A stretch of 49,949 nucleotides of DNA from Methylobacterium mesophilicum (GTDB lineage: Bacteria; Pseudomonadota; Alphaproteobacteria; Rhizobiales; Beijerinckiaceae): positions 1 to 49,949 of the forward strand of contig NZ_BPQU01000035.1 of assembly GCF_022179445.1 (NCBI RefSeq), read 5' to 3'. The notes under the pieces are model-generated. The model did not search any database. It was not told the DNA's origin and saw only the letters and a program-made list of their open reading frames with translations. This document shows positions 1-9,581 of the stretch, piece after piece (positions within the stretch are counted from its first letter, which is position 1; every line of letters begins with the position of its first letter). Made by a program: the position numbers and the translations under genes.

Positions 1-145
1 GTGAATCACGCAAAAGGCAACACCGAAATCCATTCCTTTCAAGCGATCGCCCTGGAAAGCAGCCCGACACCGCTTGCGGACGGCCCGGACCGGCCTATCA
101 TCCACCGAAGCTGGACAATTCTCAGATCCGGCGTCGGAGGATCAC

Positions 146-304
146 ATGGCCTTCTTCATCGGGATCGCGTGTCCGTGGCTGCTGATCGCGGTACTCGACC
201 GGATCGCCGAAGGCCGCCGCACGGCCGAACTCGCCGCGCTCGGGGTGACCGCACCGGTGGCGCCCGCCCAGTCCGCTTACCTGCATCCCGACCGGCCGTA
301 TTGA
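146..304 (+). CDS. Small hypothetical protein, 52 aa
   Basis: A 52-residue reading frame starts at ATG 146, five bases after a clear GGAGG ribosome binding site at 136-140. The N-terminal 20 residues are hydrophobic (FFIGIACPWLLIAVL) and could be a membrane helix or signal anchor. The rest is Ala/Pro-rich and ends in HPDRPY. I do not recognise the family. The good ribosome binding site is the main reason to believe it is translated. It stands alone, with palindromic repeats downstream. Confidence 0.5.
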   Translation: MAFFIGIACPWLLIAVLDRIAEGRRTAELAALGVTAPVAPAQSAYLHPDRPY

Positions 305-373
305 GGATCCAGGCGTCCGGAATCACCGAACGTCTGAGAATGCGAGAGTTCTCTGGTCGTTCGACCACCCTCC

Positions 374-488
374 TTGTCATCCCGGGGCTGCGAAGCGGAG
401 CCCGGGATCCATAAACGCAGGTTGAGCAGACCTTGCGCTGTCGGCGGCTCTGGATTCCGGGCTCGCCCGCGGCGCCCCGGAATGACAC
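374..488. repeat. Two GC-rich palindromic repeats (REP/BIME-like)
   Basis: Two imperfect hairpins lie in the gap before the parvulin gene. The first pairs ATCCCGGGGCT (379-389) with AGCCCGGGAT (399-408). The second pairs ATTCCGGG (454-461) with CCCGGAAT (476-483). Their outer ends, GTCATCCCGGGG and CCCCGGAATGAC, are also near inverted repeats of each other. This layout is typical of extragenic palindromic elements. It may also end transcription of the isomerase gene, which ends at 552 on the minus strand. Confidence 0.6.
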
Positions 489-551
489 GGTGATGTATCC
501 GGTCCCCTCTCCTAACCGGAGGAGGGGGGAACACCTTTTGTCCGTACCGGC

Positions 552-1463
552 TCACGGCTTCTTCGTCTCCGGCGCCAGCTGTGCGGCGGCCGGCGCCGCG
601 TCGGTCCGGTCGATCTTGGCCTCGGCGCGCAGCTTCAGGATCATGTCCTGCTGGGCCTTGCGGACGATGTGCTGGTCGATCTGTTCCTTCAGCTCGTCGA
701 AGGTCGGCTGCGGCTTAGTCCGCTTCTCCTCGACCTTGATGACGTGCCAGCCGAACTGGCTCTTCACCGGGTCGGAGACCTGGCCGGGCTTCATCGCGAA
801 GGCGGCGTTGGCGAAGTCCGGGACCATCCGCTCCTTGGTGAACCAGCCGAGATCGCCGCCCTCGGCCTTCGAGCCGGGATCCTTCGAGGCCTCGGCCGCG
901 ACCTTGGCGAAATCCTCGCCGCCCTTGATCCGGGCCGCGATCTTCTTCGCGTCGCCCTCGTTGTCCACCAAGATGTGGCGCGCGTGCACCTCCTCCTCGG
1001 GCTTCATCAGCTTGACGGTCTGATCGTAGATCGCGTGCTCGGCCTCGGGGGTCACCGCCCGCTTGGCCTCCTGCTCCAGGTAGTCGTCGAGCAAGAGCTT
1101 GTCGCGGAAGTAGGCGAGCTTGCGCTTGAACTCCGGCGTGTCGCCGATCTTGGCGGCCTCGGCGGCCTGCGCGCCGACCCGCAGGTCGACCATGTAATCC
1201 ACCAAGAGGGACTTCTTCTGCGCTTCGTCCACGCCCGGGAGCGACAGCGCCGGGTCGTCGGACGCGATGGCGAGGTCGCCCTGGGTGATCGGCTTGCCGT
1301 TGACGCTCGCAACAACGGTGTCGGGGCTCGGGGGCGCGGTGTTCGCCGCCGGCGTCGCGGTCTGGGCCGGGGCCGCCTGGGGAGCCTGCGCCAACGCGAG
1401 TCCGGGCATCGCGAGCATCAGGGCGAGCGCGCTCGCGCGCCGGAGGAGGGCGGTGTTCGGCAT
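552..1463 (-). CDS. Parvulin-type peptidyl-prolyl cis-trans isomerase, exported
   Basis: This 303-residue protein begins with a signal peptide (hydrophobic ALALMLAMPGLALAQA, residues about 11-26) followed by a Pro/Ala-rich linker. A SurA/PrsA-like N-terminal region follows (VNGKPITQGDLA). The parvulin domain starts around HARHILV and runs through GGDLGWF and the QFGWHVIKVEE strand. The family isomerises prolyl bonds and acts as a periplasmic foldase for secreted and outer-membrane proteins. It is divergent from secA across 249 bases, which fits a role in handling Sec-exported proteins. The tail after the domain is short and basic. The exact subfamily is not resolved. Confidence 0.9.
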   Translation of the reverse strand: MPNTALLRRASALALMLAMPGLALAQAPQAAPAQTATPAANTAPPSPDTVVASVNGKPITQGDLAIASDDPALSLPGVDEAQKKSLLVDYMVDLRVGAQAAEAAKIGDTPEFKRKLAYFRDKLLLDDYLEQEAKRAVTPEAEHAIYDQTVKLMKPEEEVHARHILVDNEGDAKKIAARIKGGEDFAKVAAEASKDPGSKAEGGDLGWFTKERMVPDFANAAFAMKPGQVSDPVKSQFGWHVIKVEEKRTKPQPTFDELKEQIDQHIVRKAQQDMILKLRAEAKIDRTDAAPAAAQLAPETKKP

Positions 1464-1712
1464 GCTGGCGTGGTCCTCGGCTGACGTCTCGTCGCCGCCC
1501 CTGTCGAGGCCGGGCGGCGGGCCGCGGCACAGGTGGCGCGCGTCGCGCGAGAAGGCAAGCGCTGCCGTTTCGGCCTTCCGGCGCCCGGCCTGTTGGCGCC
1601 GCCCTCTTTCAGGTGCGTCGGCGGATGTTTACCTCTATAAGCCCGGCCAACTCCGCCAAGGCCGGCCCGCCACGCTTACCCGTCGGCGGGCTCGCGCGTC
1701 TGCAGGTCAACG

Positions 1713-4610
1713 ATGCTCGGCTCGATCGCCAAGAAGATTTTCGGCTCCTCCAACGACCGCCGCGTCAAGGGCTACCGCCCGCGGGTGGCGCTGATCAACG
1801 CGCTGGAACCGGAGATCCAGGCCCTGTCGGACGACGCGCTCCGGGCGCGGACCGACATGCTGAAGGCGGAACTGGCCGCCGGCAAGAGCCTCGACGACAT
1901 CCTGGTCCCGGCCTTCGCCACGGTGCGCGAGGCGGCCAAGCGGGTCTTCGGCCAGCGCCATTTCGACGTGCAGCTGATCGGCGGCATGGTCCTGCACGAG
2001 GGCGCCATCGCCGAGATGAAGACCGGCGAGGGTAAGACCCTGGTGGCGACGCTGCCGGTCTACCTGAACGCCCTGGAGGGCAAGGGCGTCCACGTCGTCA
2101 CCGTGAACGACTACCTCGCCGCCCGCGACGCGGAATGGATGGGCCAGCTCTACCGGTTCCTTGGGCTCACCGTCGGGACCATCGTGCACGGGCTCGACGA
2201 CGAGCAGCGCAAGGCGGCCTACGCCTGCGACATCACGTACGGCACCAACAACGAGTACGGGTTCGACTACCTGCGCGACAACATGAAGTACGAGCTGTCG
2301 CAGCTCGCCCAGCGGGGACACAACTTCGCGATCGTGGACGAGGTGGACTCGATCCTGATCGACGAGGCCCGCACGCCGCTGATCATCTCCGGGCCGGTGG
2401 ACGACCGCTCAGAGCTGTACGTCTCGGTCGACGCGATCATGCCCCGGCTGGTGCGCGAGCATTACGACCTCGACGAGAAGCAGCGCACGGTTTCGCTCAC
2501 GGAAGCCGGCAACGAGTTCGTCGAGGTGACCCTGCGCGAGGTCGGCCTGCTCAAGGACGGCGACCTCTACGACGCCCACAACGTCAGCCTCGTCCACCAC
2601 GTGAACCAGGCCCTGCGCGCCAACACCCTGTTCACCCGGGACAAGGACTACATCGTCAAGAACGACGAGGTGGTGATCATCGACGAGTTCACCGGCCGCA
2701 TGATGCAGGGCCGGCGCTACTCGGAGGGACTGCACCAGGCCCTCGAGGCCAAGGAGCGCGTGACGATCCAGCCCGAGAACCAGACGCTGGCCTCGATCAC
2801 GTTCCAGAACTACTTCCGCCTCTACGGCAAGCTCGCCGGCATGACCGGCACGGCCTCGACGGAAGCCGACGAGTTCGCCGAGATCTACAAGCTCGACGTG
2901 GTCGACATCCCGACCAACAAGGAGGTCGAGCGCGTCGACGAGGACGACGAGGTCTACCGCACGGTCGCCGAGAAGTACGAAGGGATCATCGCGGAGATCG
3001 ACAAGGCGCATAGCCGCCACCAGCCGATCCTGGTCGGCACCGGCTCGATCGAGAAGTCCGAGCACCTGGCCGAGATGCTGAAGAAGGCCGGCTACACCCT
3101 GCTCGACTATTCCGATCCGAACGCGCTCACCGACGTCTACAAGGCCGCCCGCGAGGGCCGGGTGACCAAGCGCTTCGCCGTGCTGAACGCCCGCTTCCAC
3201 GAGCAGGAGGCCTACATCGTCGCCGAGGCCGGCGTGCCGGGCGCGATCACCATCGCCACCAACATGGCCGGCCGCGGCACCGACATCAAACTCGGCGGCA
3301 ACCTCGAGATGCGGATCGAGAAGGAGCTGAGCCAGCTCCCGGACGGGCCGGAGCGCGACGCCGCCATCGAGGCGATCAAGGCGGAGATCGCCGACAACCG
3401 CGCCAAGGTGCTGGCCTCGGGCGAGCCGGCGGACCCGGAAGCCGGCCGCAAGAAGGCCCTGCCGGGCGGCCTCTACATCATCGGCACCGAGCGCCACGAA
3501 TCCCGGCGCATCGACAACCAGCTCCGGGGCCGCTCCGGCCGCCAGGGCGATCCGGGCCGCTCGAAGTTCTACCTGTCGCTTCAGGACGACCTGATGCGGA
3601 TCTTCGGCTCCGACCGCATGGACGGGATGCTGCAGAAGCTCGGCCTGGAGCAGGGCGAGGCGATCATCCACCCCTGGATCAACAAGGCGATCGAGAAGGC
3701 GCAGCAGAAGGTCGAAGCGCGCAACTTCGACATGCGCAAGAACGTGCTCAAGTACGACAACGTCATGAACGACCAGCGCAAGGTCGTGTTCGAGCAGCGC
3801 CGGGACTTCATGGCCCAGGAGAGCGTGCGCGAGACCGTCGACGAGATGCGCGAGGGCGTGATCGACGACTTCGTCGCCCGCTACATTCCGCAGAACGCCT
3901 ACGCCGAGCAGTGGGACGTCGCGGCCTTGCGCGAACAGGTTCTTGAGGTGCTCAACCTCGACGCGCCGGTGGAGGAGTGGGCCAAGGAAGAGGGCATCGC
4001 CGACGAGGAGATGCGCGAGCGTCTGCTCAAGGCCGCCGAGACCGCCTATGCCGAGCGGGCCGAGAAGAACGGCACCGAGATCACCGCCTATATCGAGAAG
4101 CAGGTCCTGCTCCAGACCCTGGACCACCTCTGGCGCGAGCACCTCGTGACCCTCGACCACCTCCGGCAGGTGATCGGCTGGCGCGGCTTCGCCCAGCGCG
4201 ATCCGCTCAACGAATACAAGTCCGAGGCCTTCGACCTGTTCAACAGCCTGGTGACGTCCCTGCGCGAGCAGGTGACGGCGCAGCTCTCCCGCGTCGAGAT
4301 CGTGCACCAGCAGCCCGATCAGCAGCAGGGCTTCCCGGGCGGCACGCCGGAGCTGCCGCAAATGTTCGCCCAGCATCTCGACCCGGTCACCGGCGAGAAC
4401 GAGATGGATTACGGCGAGCGCGGCTCTGGCAGCGATGGCGGCGGCGGTCCCGCCTACGGCTACGCCGCGCAGGGCCTGTCGGTGGACGGCGCGGTGCTGG
4501 AGCGCGACCCGAACGATTCCGCCACCTGGGGCCGGGTCGGGCGCAACGAGCCGTGCCCGTGCGGCTCGGGCAAGAAGTACAAGCACTGCCACGGCACGTT
4601 CCAGGCCTGA
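1713..4610 (+). CDS. secA: Protein translocase ATPase SecA
   Basis: The 965-residue protein has all SecA landmarks. Walker A GEGKT has its lysine at residue 108, and the DEAD-type segment is DEVDSILIDEARTPLI. The second helicase half carries NMAGRGTDIKLGG and the RGRSGRQGDPG motif. The C-terminal zinc-binding tail is CPCGSGKKYKHCHG, with ligands C948, C950, C959 and H960. SecA drives preproteins through SecYEG using ATP and receives cargo from SecB through the zinc tail. Length matches alphaproteobacterial SecA, and no defects are seen. The start is the first ATG giving the canonical N-terminus MLGSIAKKIFGS. Confidence 0.98.
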   Translation: MLGSIAKKIFGSSNDRRVKGYRPRVALINALEPEIQALSDDALRARTDMLKAELAAGKSLDDILVPAFATVREAAKRVFGQRHFDVQLIGGMVLHEGAIAEMKTGEGKTLVATLPVYLNALEGKGVHVVTVNDYLAARDAEWMGQLYRFLGLTVGTIVHGLDDEQRKAAYACDITYGTNNEYGFDYLRDNMKYELSQLAQRGHNFAIVDEVDSILIDEARTPLIISGPVDDRSELYVSVDAIMPRLVREHYDLDEKQRTVSLTEAGNEFVEVTLREVGLLKDGDLYDAHNVSLVHHVNQALRANTLFTRDKDYIVKNDEVVIIDEFTGRMMQGRRYSEGLHQALEAKERVTIQPENQTLASITFQNYFRLYGKLAGMTGTASTEADEFAEIYKLDVVDIPTNKEVERVDEDDEVYRTVAEKYEGIIAEIDKAHSRHQPILVGTGSIEKSEHLAEMLKKAGYTLLDYSDPNALTDVYKAAREGRVTKRFAVLNARFHEQEAYIVAEAGVPGAITIATNMAGRGTDIKLGGNLEMRIEKELSQLPDGPERDAAIEAIKAEIADNRAKVLASGEPADPEAGRKKALPGGLYIIGTERHESRRIDNQLRGRSGRQGDPGRSKFYLSLQDDLMRIFGSDRMDGMLQKLGLEQGEAIIHPWINKAIEKAQQKVEARNFDMRKNVLKYDNVMNDQRKVVFEQRRDFMAQESVRETVDEMREGVIDDFVARYIPQNAYAEQWDVAALREQVLEVLNLDAPVEEWAKEEGIADEEMRERLLKAAETAYAERAEKNGTEITAYIEKQVLLQTLDHLWREHLVTLDHLRQVIGWRGFAQRDPLNEYKSEAFDLFNSLVTSLREQVTAQLSRVEIVHQQPDQQQGFPGGTPELPQMFAQHLDPVTGENEMDYGERGSGSDGGGGPAYGYAAQGLSVDGAVLERDPNDSATWGRVGRNEPCPCGSGKKYKHCHGTFQA

Positions 4611-4622
4611 GGCGGCTGACAC

Positions 4623-5294
4623 ATGGCCGCCCGCACGGTCTTCGTCGCCGGCGCCGGCACCGAGATCGGCAAGACCTACGTCACCGCGGCGCTGACCCGG
4701 CGCCTGCGGGCGCAGGGTCGGCCGGTCCGGACCCTGAAGCCCCTGGCGAGCGGCGTGCCGCCTCTGAGCGATCCGGCCTTCGCGGAGAGCGACACCGCCC
4801 GCCTCCTCGACGCGCAGGGCCTCGCCATCGAGGACGAGACGGTCGAGGCGTGCTCCCCCTGGCGGTTCTCGGCCCCGCTCGCGCCCGATCAGGCCGCCGC
4901 CCTGGAGGACCGGGCATTGGACCTGTCCGATCTCGTCGGATGGTGCCGGGGGCAGGTCGCCCGCACCGAGGAAACCTTGATCATCGAGGGGGTCGGCGGG
5001 CTGATGAGCCCGGTCACCGACCGTGCCACCGGGCTCGACTGGCTCAAGGCGCTCGACGTGCCGGCGCTGCTGGTCTCCGGCAGCTATCTCGGGGCGATCA
5101 GCCACGCGCTCACCGCCTGCGAGACCCTGCGCCTGCACGGCGTGCCGCTGCTGGCCATCGCCGTCAGCGAGAGCGAGGGGGCGCCGGCACCGCTCGCCAC
5201 CGTGGCCGCGTCGATCGCCCGCCATGCCGGCGTTCCGGTCTTCGGCCTGCGGCGCGGACAAGCCTGCCCGGAGGCGCTGGCTGAGTTGGTGTGA
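4623..5294 (+). CDS. bioD: ATP-dependent dethiobiotin synthetase
   Basis: The 223-residue protein has the BioD P-loop GTEIGKT (residues 12-18), a conserved lysine in LKPLASG (K39), and the acidic/glycine motif IIEGVGGLMSP. BioD closes the ureido ring of dethiobiotin from 7,8-diaminopelargonate, CO2 and ATP, the penultimate step of biotin synthesis. It starts 12 bases after secA, so it may be read from the same transcript. No other bio genes are nearby, so the biotin pathway is split in this genome. Confidence 0.88.
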   Translation: MAARTVFVAGAGTEIGKTYVTAALTRRLRAQGRPVRTLKPLASGVPPLSDPAFAESDTARLLDAQGLAIEDETVEACSPWRFSAPLAPDQAAALEDRALDLSDLVGWCRGQVARTEETLIIEGVGGLMSPVTDRATGLDWLKALDVPALLVSGSYLGAISHALTACETLRLHGVPLLAIAVSESEGAPAPLATVAASIARHAGVPVFGLRRGQACPEALAELV

Positions 5295-5370
5295 CCGGGG
5301 CGGGTCCGAAGGGAAACGGGCGGAGCGGAGCAGTGCCGGTTATGCGCCGTCCCTTTCCCGGGCGGATGCA

Positions 5371-5506
5371 GCGTCAGCGGAATGCAACCCGGGACCCAGC
5401 ACAAGACGACGCGAAGCGCCTGCTTGCACCCGGAGTTCCACGGGCGTGCCGCTGCGCGGCGCATTCTTCTGCTGGGTCCCGGATCACCTTCCACTGACGT
5501 TCCAGG
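5371..5506. repeat. Long interrupted palindrome, copy 1 of a dispersed element
   Basis: A 30-base left arm (5372-5401) is an inverted partner of the right arm (5470-5499), matching at 25 of 30 positions. The arms share the core CCGGGACCCAGCA. The middle contains GTGCCGCTGCGCGGCGC. The same layout recurs at 25676-25799, so this is a dispersed repeat of about 130 bp. It sits in the 405-bp gap between bioD and kup; the rest of that gap shows no convincing gene. Confidence 0.75.
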
Positions 5507-5699
5507 CGTCCGGGAAAGGGGCGTGGCTCATGCCCGAGATCGGGGAAGCCATCGAAGAACGGATGCGGTTTCCGGTTGATCGTTCGGCCGTGGCGAGCCG
5601 TTCTCGAAAGCCTATCCGGCTGCATCGGCTTCCACTTCGACGGACGGCGCTCTACCTGTCCGGTCAGGGCGAACGATTTAATCCCGCGGGAGACGTGCG

Positions 5700-7646
5700 T
5701 TGAGTCAGTCCCTTGCCCCCGCGGCGGCGCCCGATGCTCAAGCCCGGGCAGGCGACGACGCCGCGTCCCAGAAAAGCCGCCTCAAGCCCGCCCTCGTCTT
5801 CGGCGCGCTCGGCGTCGTCTACGGGGATATCGGCACCAGCCCTCTCTACGCCTTCAAGGAAGCCGTGAAGGCGGCCACCGCCGGGGGCGCCTCGGTCCCG
5901 GAAGCCGCCACCGGCGCGGTGTCGCTGATCCTGTGGTCGCTGATCCTGATCGTGTCGCTGAAATACGCGGTGCTGATCCTACGTGCCGACAACAAGGGTG
6001 AGGGCGGCATCGTCGCCATGCTGGCGCTGCTCGGCGCCCGGCAGGCCCGGCACGGCACCTGGAAGGCGGCGCTCCTTGTGGTCGGGCTGATCGGTGCCGC
6101 GCTGCTCTACGGCGACGGCGCGATCACCCCGGCGATCTCGGTGCTCTCGGCCATCGAGGGGCTGAAGGTCGACGCGCCGTCGCTCGGGCACTTCGTGGTG
6201 CCGATCACGATCGCGATCCTGGTCGTGCTGTTCTCTGTCCAGCACAAGGGCGTCGCGGTGATCGGCCGGGTGTTCGGACCGGTGATGCTGGTCTGGTTCG
6301 TGGTGCTGGCGACCCTGGGGATCGTCGGCATCCTCGACAAACCCGAGATCCTCGCCGCGCTGAACCCGCTGCGCGCCGTCGACTTCATGCTCCATGCCGG
6401 CTGGCACGTGAGCTTCGCGATGCTGGGCGCGGCCTTCCTGGCGGTCACCGGCGGCGAGGCGATGTACGCCGATCTCGGCCATTTCGGCGCGATGCCGATT
6501 CGGGTCGCGTGGTTCGTCCTCGTGCTACCGGCGCTGGTGCTCAACTATTTCGGGCAGGGCGCCCTGCTGCTCGCCGCGCCCGACGCGATCGAGAACCCGT
6601 TCTTCCGCCTGTGCCCGGATTGGGGCCACTACCCGCTGATCGCGCTGGCGACGCTCGCCACCATCATTGCCTCGCAGGCGATCATCTCGGGCGTGTTCTC
6701 CCTGACCCAGCAATCGGTGCAGCTCGGCTTCCTGCCGGCCATGCGCATCGTCCAGACCGCGAAGGAGGAGCGCGGCCAGATCTATGTCCCGATGGTGAAC
6801 TGGCTGCTCGCCGCCGCGACCCTGGTGGCCGTGGTGGTGTTCGGCTCCTCCGACGCGCTCGCCGGGGCCTACGGCATCGCGGTCTCGATGCTGATGGCCA
6901 TCACCACGCTGCTGGCGGCGCTGATCGCGCTGCGCTGGGGCTACAACCCGATCCTGGTCTTCGCGGTCAACGGCGTCTTCCTGGCCATCGACACCGTGTT
7001 CTTCGCGGCCAACAGCGTGAAGATCCTGGAGGGCGGCTGGTTTCCTCTGGTGCTGGCCGGCTTCGTCGCGCTGATGATGCTCACCTGGAAGAAGGGCAAC
7101 GAGCTGGTCGAGCAGGCCCGGGTCGCGCTACGCCAGCCGGAGGACGCGTTCCTGGCCGGGCTCCAGCACCGCGAGCTGCTGCGCCTGCCCGGCACCGCGG
7201 CATTCCTGTCGGCGGCCGAGCACGGGATCCCGCTGCACCTGTCACGCTTCGTCGAGCGCAACCACGCCCTGATGGAGCGGATCCTGATCATCACCGCGCT
7301 CTACGAAGAGACCCCCACGGTCCCGGTGGAGCAGCGCGCCCACGTGACGATCCTGGCGCCGGACTTCTACCGGGTGATCCTGCGCTACGGCTTCATGGAG
7401 GAGGCCTCGATCCCGGAGGGGCTCGCCTGCGCGGTCGCGTCCCGCCACCTGCCCGCCAACGTCGTCGACGACATGACCGTGTTCGTCGGGCACGAGACGA
7501 TCATCCCGAAGGACGACCATCTCGGCATGGCCTCGTGGCGCGAGAACCTGTTCGCCTTCATGCAGCGCAACGCCGAGCGCACCGGCGCCTTCTTCGGCGT
7601 GCCGACCCGCCAGGTCGTCGAGGTCGGCACCGAGATCGAGATCTGA
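5700..7646 (+). CDS. kup: Low-affinity potassium transporter Kup
   Basis: The 648-residue protein has the signature FGALGVVYGDIGTSPLYAFKE near its N-terminus, about 12 membrane segments up to residue about 460, and a cytoplasmic C-terminal domain. Kup proteins take up potassium with protons across the inner membrane. The start is TTG 5700, supported by GGGAG seven bases upstream; there is no better ATG before the conserved block. The gene stands alone behind a 405-bp leader that contains a dispersed palindrome. Potassium control cannot be read from the leader. Confidence 0.95.
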   Translation: MSQSLAPAAAPDAQARAGDDAASQKSRLKPALVFGALGVVYGDIGTSPLYAFKEAVKAATAGGASVPEAATGAVSLILWSLILIVSLKYAVLILRADNKGEGGIVAMLALLGARQARHGTWKAALLVVGLIGAALLYGDGAITPAISVLSAIEGLKVDAPSLGHFVVPITIAILVVLFSVQHKGVAVIGRVFGPVMLVWFVVLATLGIVGILDKPEILAALNPLRAVDFMLHAGWHVSFAMLGAAFLAVTGGEAMYADLGHFGAMPIRVAWFVLVLPALVLNYFGQGALLLAAPDAIENPFFRLCPDWGHYPLIALATLATIIASQAIISGVFSLTQQSVQLGFLPAMRIVQTAKEERGQIYVPMVNWLLAAATLVAVVVFGSSDALAGAYGIAVSMLMAITTLLAALIALRWGYNPILVFAVNGVFLAIDTVFFAANSVKILEGGWFPLVLAGFVALMMLTWKKGNELVEQARVALRQPEDAFLAGLQHRELLRLPGTAAFLSAAEHGIPLHLSRFVERNHALMERILIITALYEETPTVPVEQRAHVTILAPDFYRVILRYGFMEEASIPEGLACAVASRHLPANVVDDMTVFVGHETIIPKDDHLGMASWRENLFAFMQRNAERTGAFFGVPTRQVVEVGTEIEI

Positions 7647-7690
7647 GCGGGCGAAAACCACGGGCCGCGGCCGCCCCACAGCTTGGAACG

Positions 7691-7712
7691 CATAAAGACA
7701 TGTTTATGTCTT
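7691..7712. promoter_or_regulatory. Palindromic candidate operator upstream of ahcY
   Basis: CATAAAGACATGTTTATG (7691-7708) is symmetric at 14 of 18 positions, with CATAAA and TTTATG ends. A second perfect 7-bp inverted repeat, AAGACAT/ATGTCTT (7695-7712), overlaps it. The site lies 74 bases before the ahcY start in an otherwise GC-rich gap. ArsR-family regulators such as SahR control ahcY in several proteobacteria and bind AT-rich palindromes. Assigning this site to such a regulator is an inference. Confidence 0.5.
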
Positions 7713-7785
7713 GATTGCTTCGTAGCGTCCGAAGTGGTAGGGCCTGGCCCCGAACCGCAACGCGAACACACGGAACCGCCGACTC

Positions 7786-9186
7786 ATGGCCAAGGATTAT
7801 ATCGTCAAGGACATCGGGCTGGCCGATTACGGCCGCAAGGAGATCTCGATCGCCGAGACGGAGATGCCGGGCCTGATGGCGGTCCGCGAGGAGTATGGCG
7901 CGGCGCAGCCCCTGAAGGGCGCCAAGATCGCCGGCTCGCTCCACATGACGATCCAGACCGCCGTGCTGATCGAGACCCTGAAGGCGCTCGGCGCCGACAT
8001 CCGCTGGGTCTCCTGCAACATCTACTCGACCCAGGACCACGCCGCCGCCGCCATCGCGGCCGCCGGCATCCCGGTCTTCGCCGTGAAGGGCGAGACCCTG
8101 GAAGAGTACTGGGACTACACCTCGCGCCTGTTCGACTGGCATGGCGGCGGCATGCCGAACATGATCCTCGACGACGGCGGCGACGCCACCATGTTCGTCC
8201 ACCTCGGCCTGCGCGCCGAGAACGGCGACACCGCCTTCCTCGACAAGCCGGAGAGCGAGGAGGAGGAGGTCTTCTTCGCGCTGCTCAAGAAGAAGCTCGT
8301 CGAGAAGCCGAAGGGCTGGTTCGCCGGCCTCGCCGACAGCATCAAGGGCGTCTCCGAGGAGACCACCACCGGCGTGCACCGCCTGTACGTGCTGGCCAAG
8401 GAGGGCAAGCTCCTCTTCCCGGCGATCAACGTGAACGACTCGGTGACCAAGTCGAAGTTCGACAACCTCTACGGCTGCAAGGAGTCGCTGGTCGACGGCA
8501 TCCGCCGCGGCACCGACGTGATGATGGCCGGCAAGGTCGCCATGGTCGCCGGCTTCGGCGATGTCGGCAAGGGTTCCGCCGCCTCGCTGCGCAACGCCGG
8601 CTGCCGCGTGCTCGTGTCGGAGATCGACCCGATCTGCGCGCTCCAGGCCGCCATGGAGGGCTACGAGGTCGTGACGATGGAGGACGCCGCCCCGCGCGCC
8701 GACATCTTCGTCACCGCCACGGGCAACAAGGACATCATCACCCTCGATCACATGCGGTCGATGAAGGACCGGGCGATCGTCTGCAACATCGGCCACTTCG
8801 ACAACGAGATTCAGGTCGCCGGCCTGAAGAACCTCAAGTGGTCCAACATCAAGCCGCAGGTGGACGAGATCACCTTCGCGGACGGCCACCGCATCATCCT
8901 CCTGTCGGAGGGCCGCCTGGTGAACCTCGGCAACGCCACGGGTCACCCGTCCTTCGTGATGTCGGCCTCGTTCACCAACCAGACGCTGGCGCAGATCGAA
9001 CTCTGGACCAACACGTCGAAGTACCAGAAGCAGGTCTACACCCTGCCCAAGACCCTCGACGAGAAGGTCGCGGCCCTGCACCTGGAGAAGATCGGCGTGA
9101 AGCTCTCCAAGCTGCGCCCCGACCAGGCCGCCTATATCGGCGTCTCCGAGTCCGGCCCGTTCAAGTCCGAGCATTACCGCTACTGA
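7786..9186 (+). CDS. ahcY: Adenosylhomocysteinase
   Basis: The 466-residue enzyme has the substrate-domain motifs LHMTIQTAVLIETL and CNIYSTQDHAAAA, and the NAD-binding loop GFGDVGKG (residues 256-263). The C-terminus KSEHYRY is the family hallmark. AhcY reversibly splits S-adenosylhomocysteine to adenosine and homocysteine, clearing the inhibitor left by methyl transfer. The insert DKPESEEEEVFFALLKKKL is usual in the longer bacterial form. It is upstream of a DivL-like kinase, a pairing also seen in other Hyphomicrobiales. A palindromic site precedes it and a terminator follows. Confidence 0.98.
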   Translation: MAKDYIVKDIGLADYGRKEISIAETEMPGLMAVREEYGAAQPLKGAKIAGSLHMTIQTAVLIETLKALGADIRWVSCNIYSTQDHAAAAIAAAGIPVFAVKGETLEEYWDYTSRLFDWHGGGMPNMILDDGGDATMFVHLGLRAENGDTAFLDKPESEEEEVFFALLKKKLVEKPKGWFAGLADSIKGVSEETTTGVHRLYVLAKEGKLLFPAINVNDSVTKSKFDNLYGCKESLVDGIRRGTDVMMAGKVAMVAGFGDVGKGSAASLRNAGCRVLVSEIDPICALQAAMEGYEVVTMEDAAPRADIFVTATGNKDIITLDHMRSMKDRAIVCNIGHFDNEIQVAGLKNLKWSNIKPQVDEITFADGHRIILLSEGRLVNLGNATGHPSFVMSASFTNQTLAQIELWTNTSKYQKQVYTLPKTLDEKVAALHLEKIGVKLSKLRPDQAAYIGVSESGPFKSEHYRY

Positions 9187-9206
9187 GCCGGCTCCGGCCG
9201 GCGACG

Positions 9207-9238
9207 CCTCCGGTTCGGCGCGCGAGCCAAACCGGAGG
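9207..9238. terminator. Hairpin just after ahcY
   Basis: CCTCCGGTT (9207-9215) pairs perfectly with AACCGGAGG (9230-9238) around a 14-base loop, starting 21 bases after the ahcY stop. No T-run follows, so it may stabilise the 3' end rather than terminate. Confidence 0.5.
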
Positions 9239-9303
9239 TTGAATTCCTGACCGGCCCGAGAAGGGCCGGGACGGCGTTCGCCCCCTCGATCATCGACCGA
9301 AAT

Positions 9304-9337
9304 AGGGCCCGGCGCGCTGCGTCGGGCCCTTTCGTTT
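9304..9337 (+). terminator. Rho-independent terminator after ahcY
   Basis: AGGGCCCG (9304-9311) pairs perfectly with CGGGCCCT (9323-9330), followed by the T-rich stretch TTCGTTTG. It separates ahcY from the next gene. The remaining 244 bases before 9582 contain no gene I can support and presumably hold the divL promoter. Confidence 0.75.
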
Positions 9338-9581
9338 GTCAACCCGTTTGAGCGCCAACGCACTGTGTCTTCTGAGTGTCGTTAACGGATGATTGTGAGC
9401 CCTCGGCGTATAGCCACGCTTCGTTCCCCTTCCGGCTGGATTCCGCCGCACGGTAAGGTGCAGTCGAATCTTAGATCGGTGGGTCCGCGAGGGTTCGAGA
9501 GAATCGTCGCGGGGACGGTGCGTTTCGCGCCGCGCGGTTGCACGCGCATGTCGGATCGCCAGGGGTGGGGGCAGGGCTATC

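Noticed and set aside
2409..5261. A 950-codon open frame on the minus strand across secA and bioD
   Set aside because: It is the antisense shadow of GC-rich codons; the protein is low complexity with no motif, while SecA and BioD on the plus strand have full family motifs.
7558..9363. A 601-codon minus-strand frame across ahcY
   Set aside because: It covers the opposite strand of ahcY and has the Val/Asp/Leu-rich composition of antisense frames; no ribosome site or domain.
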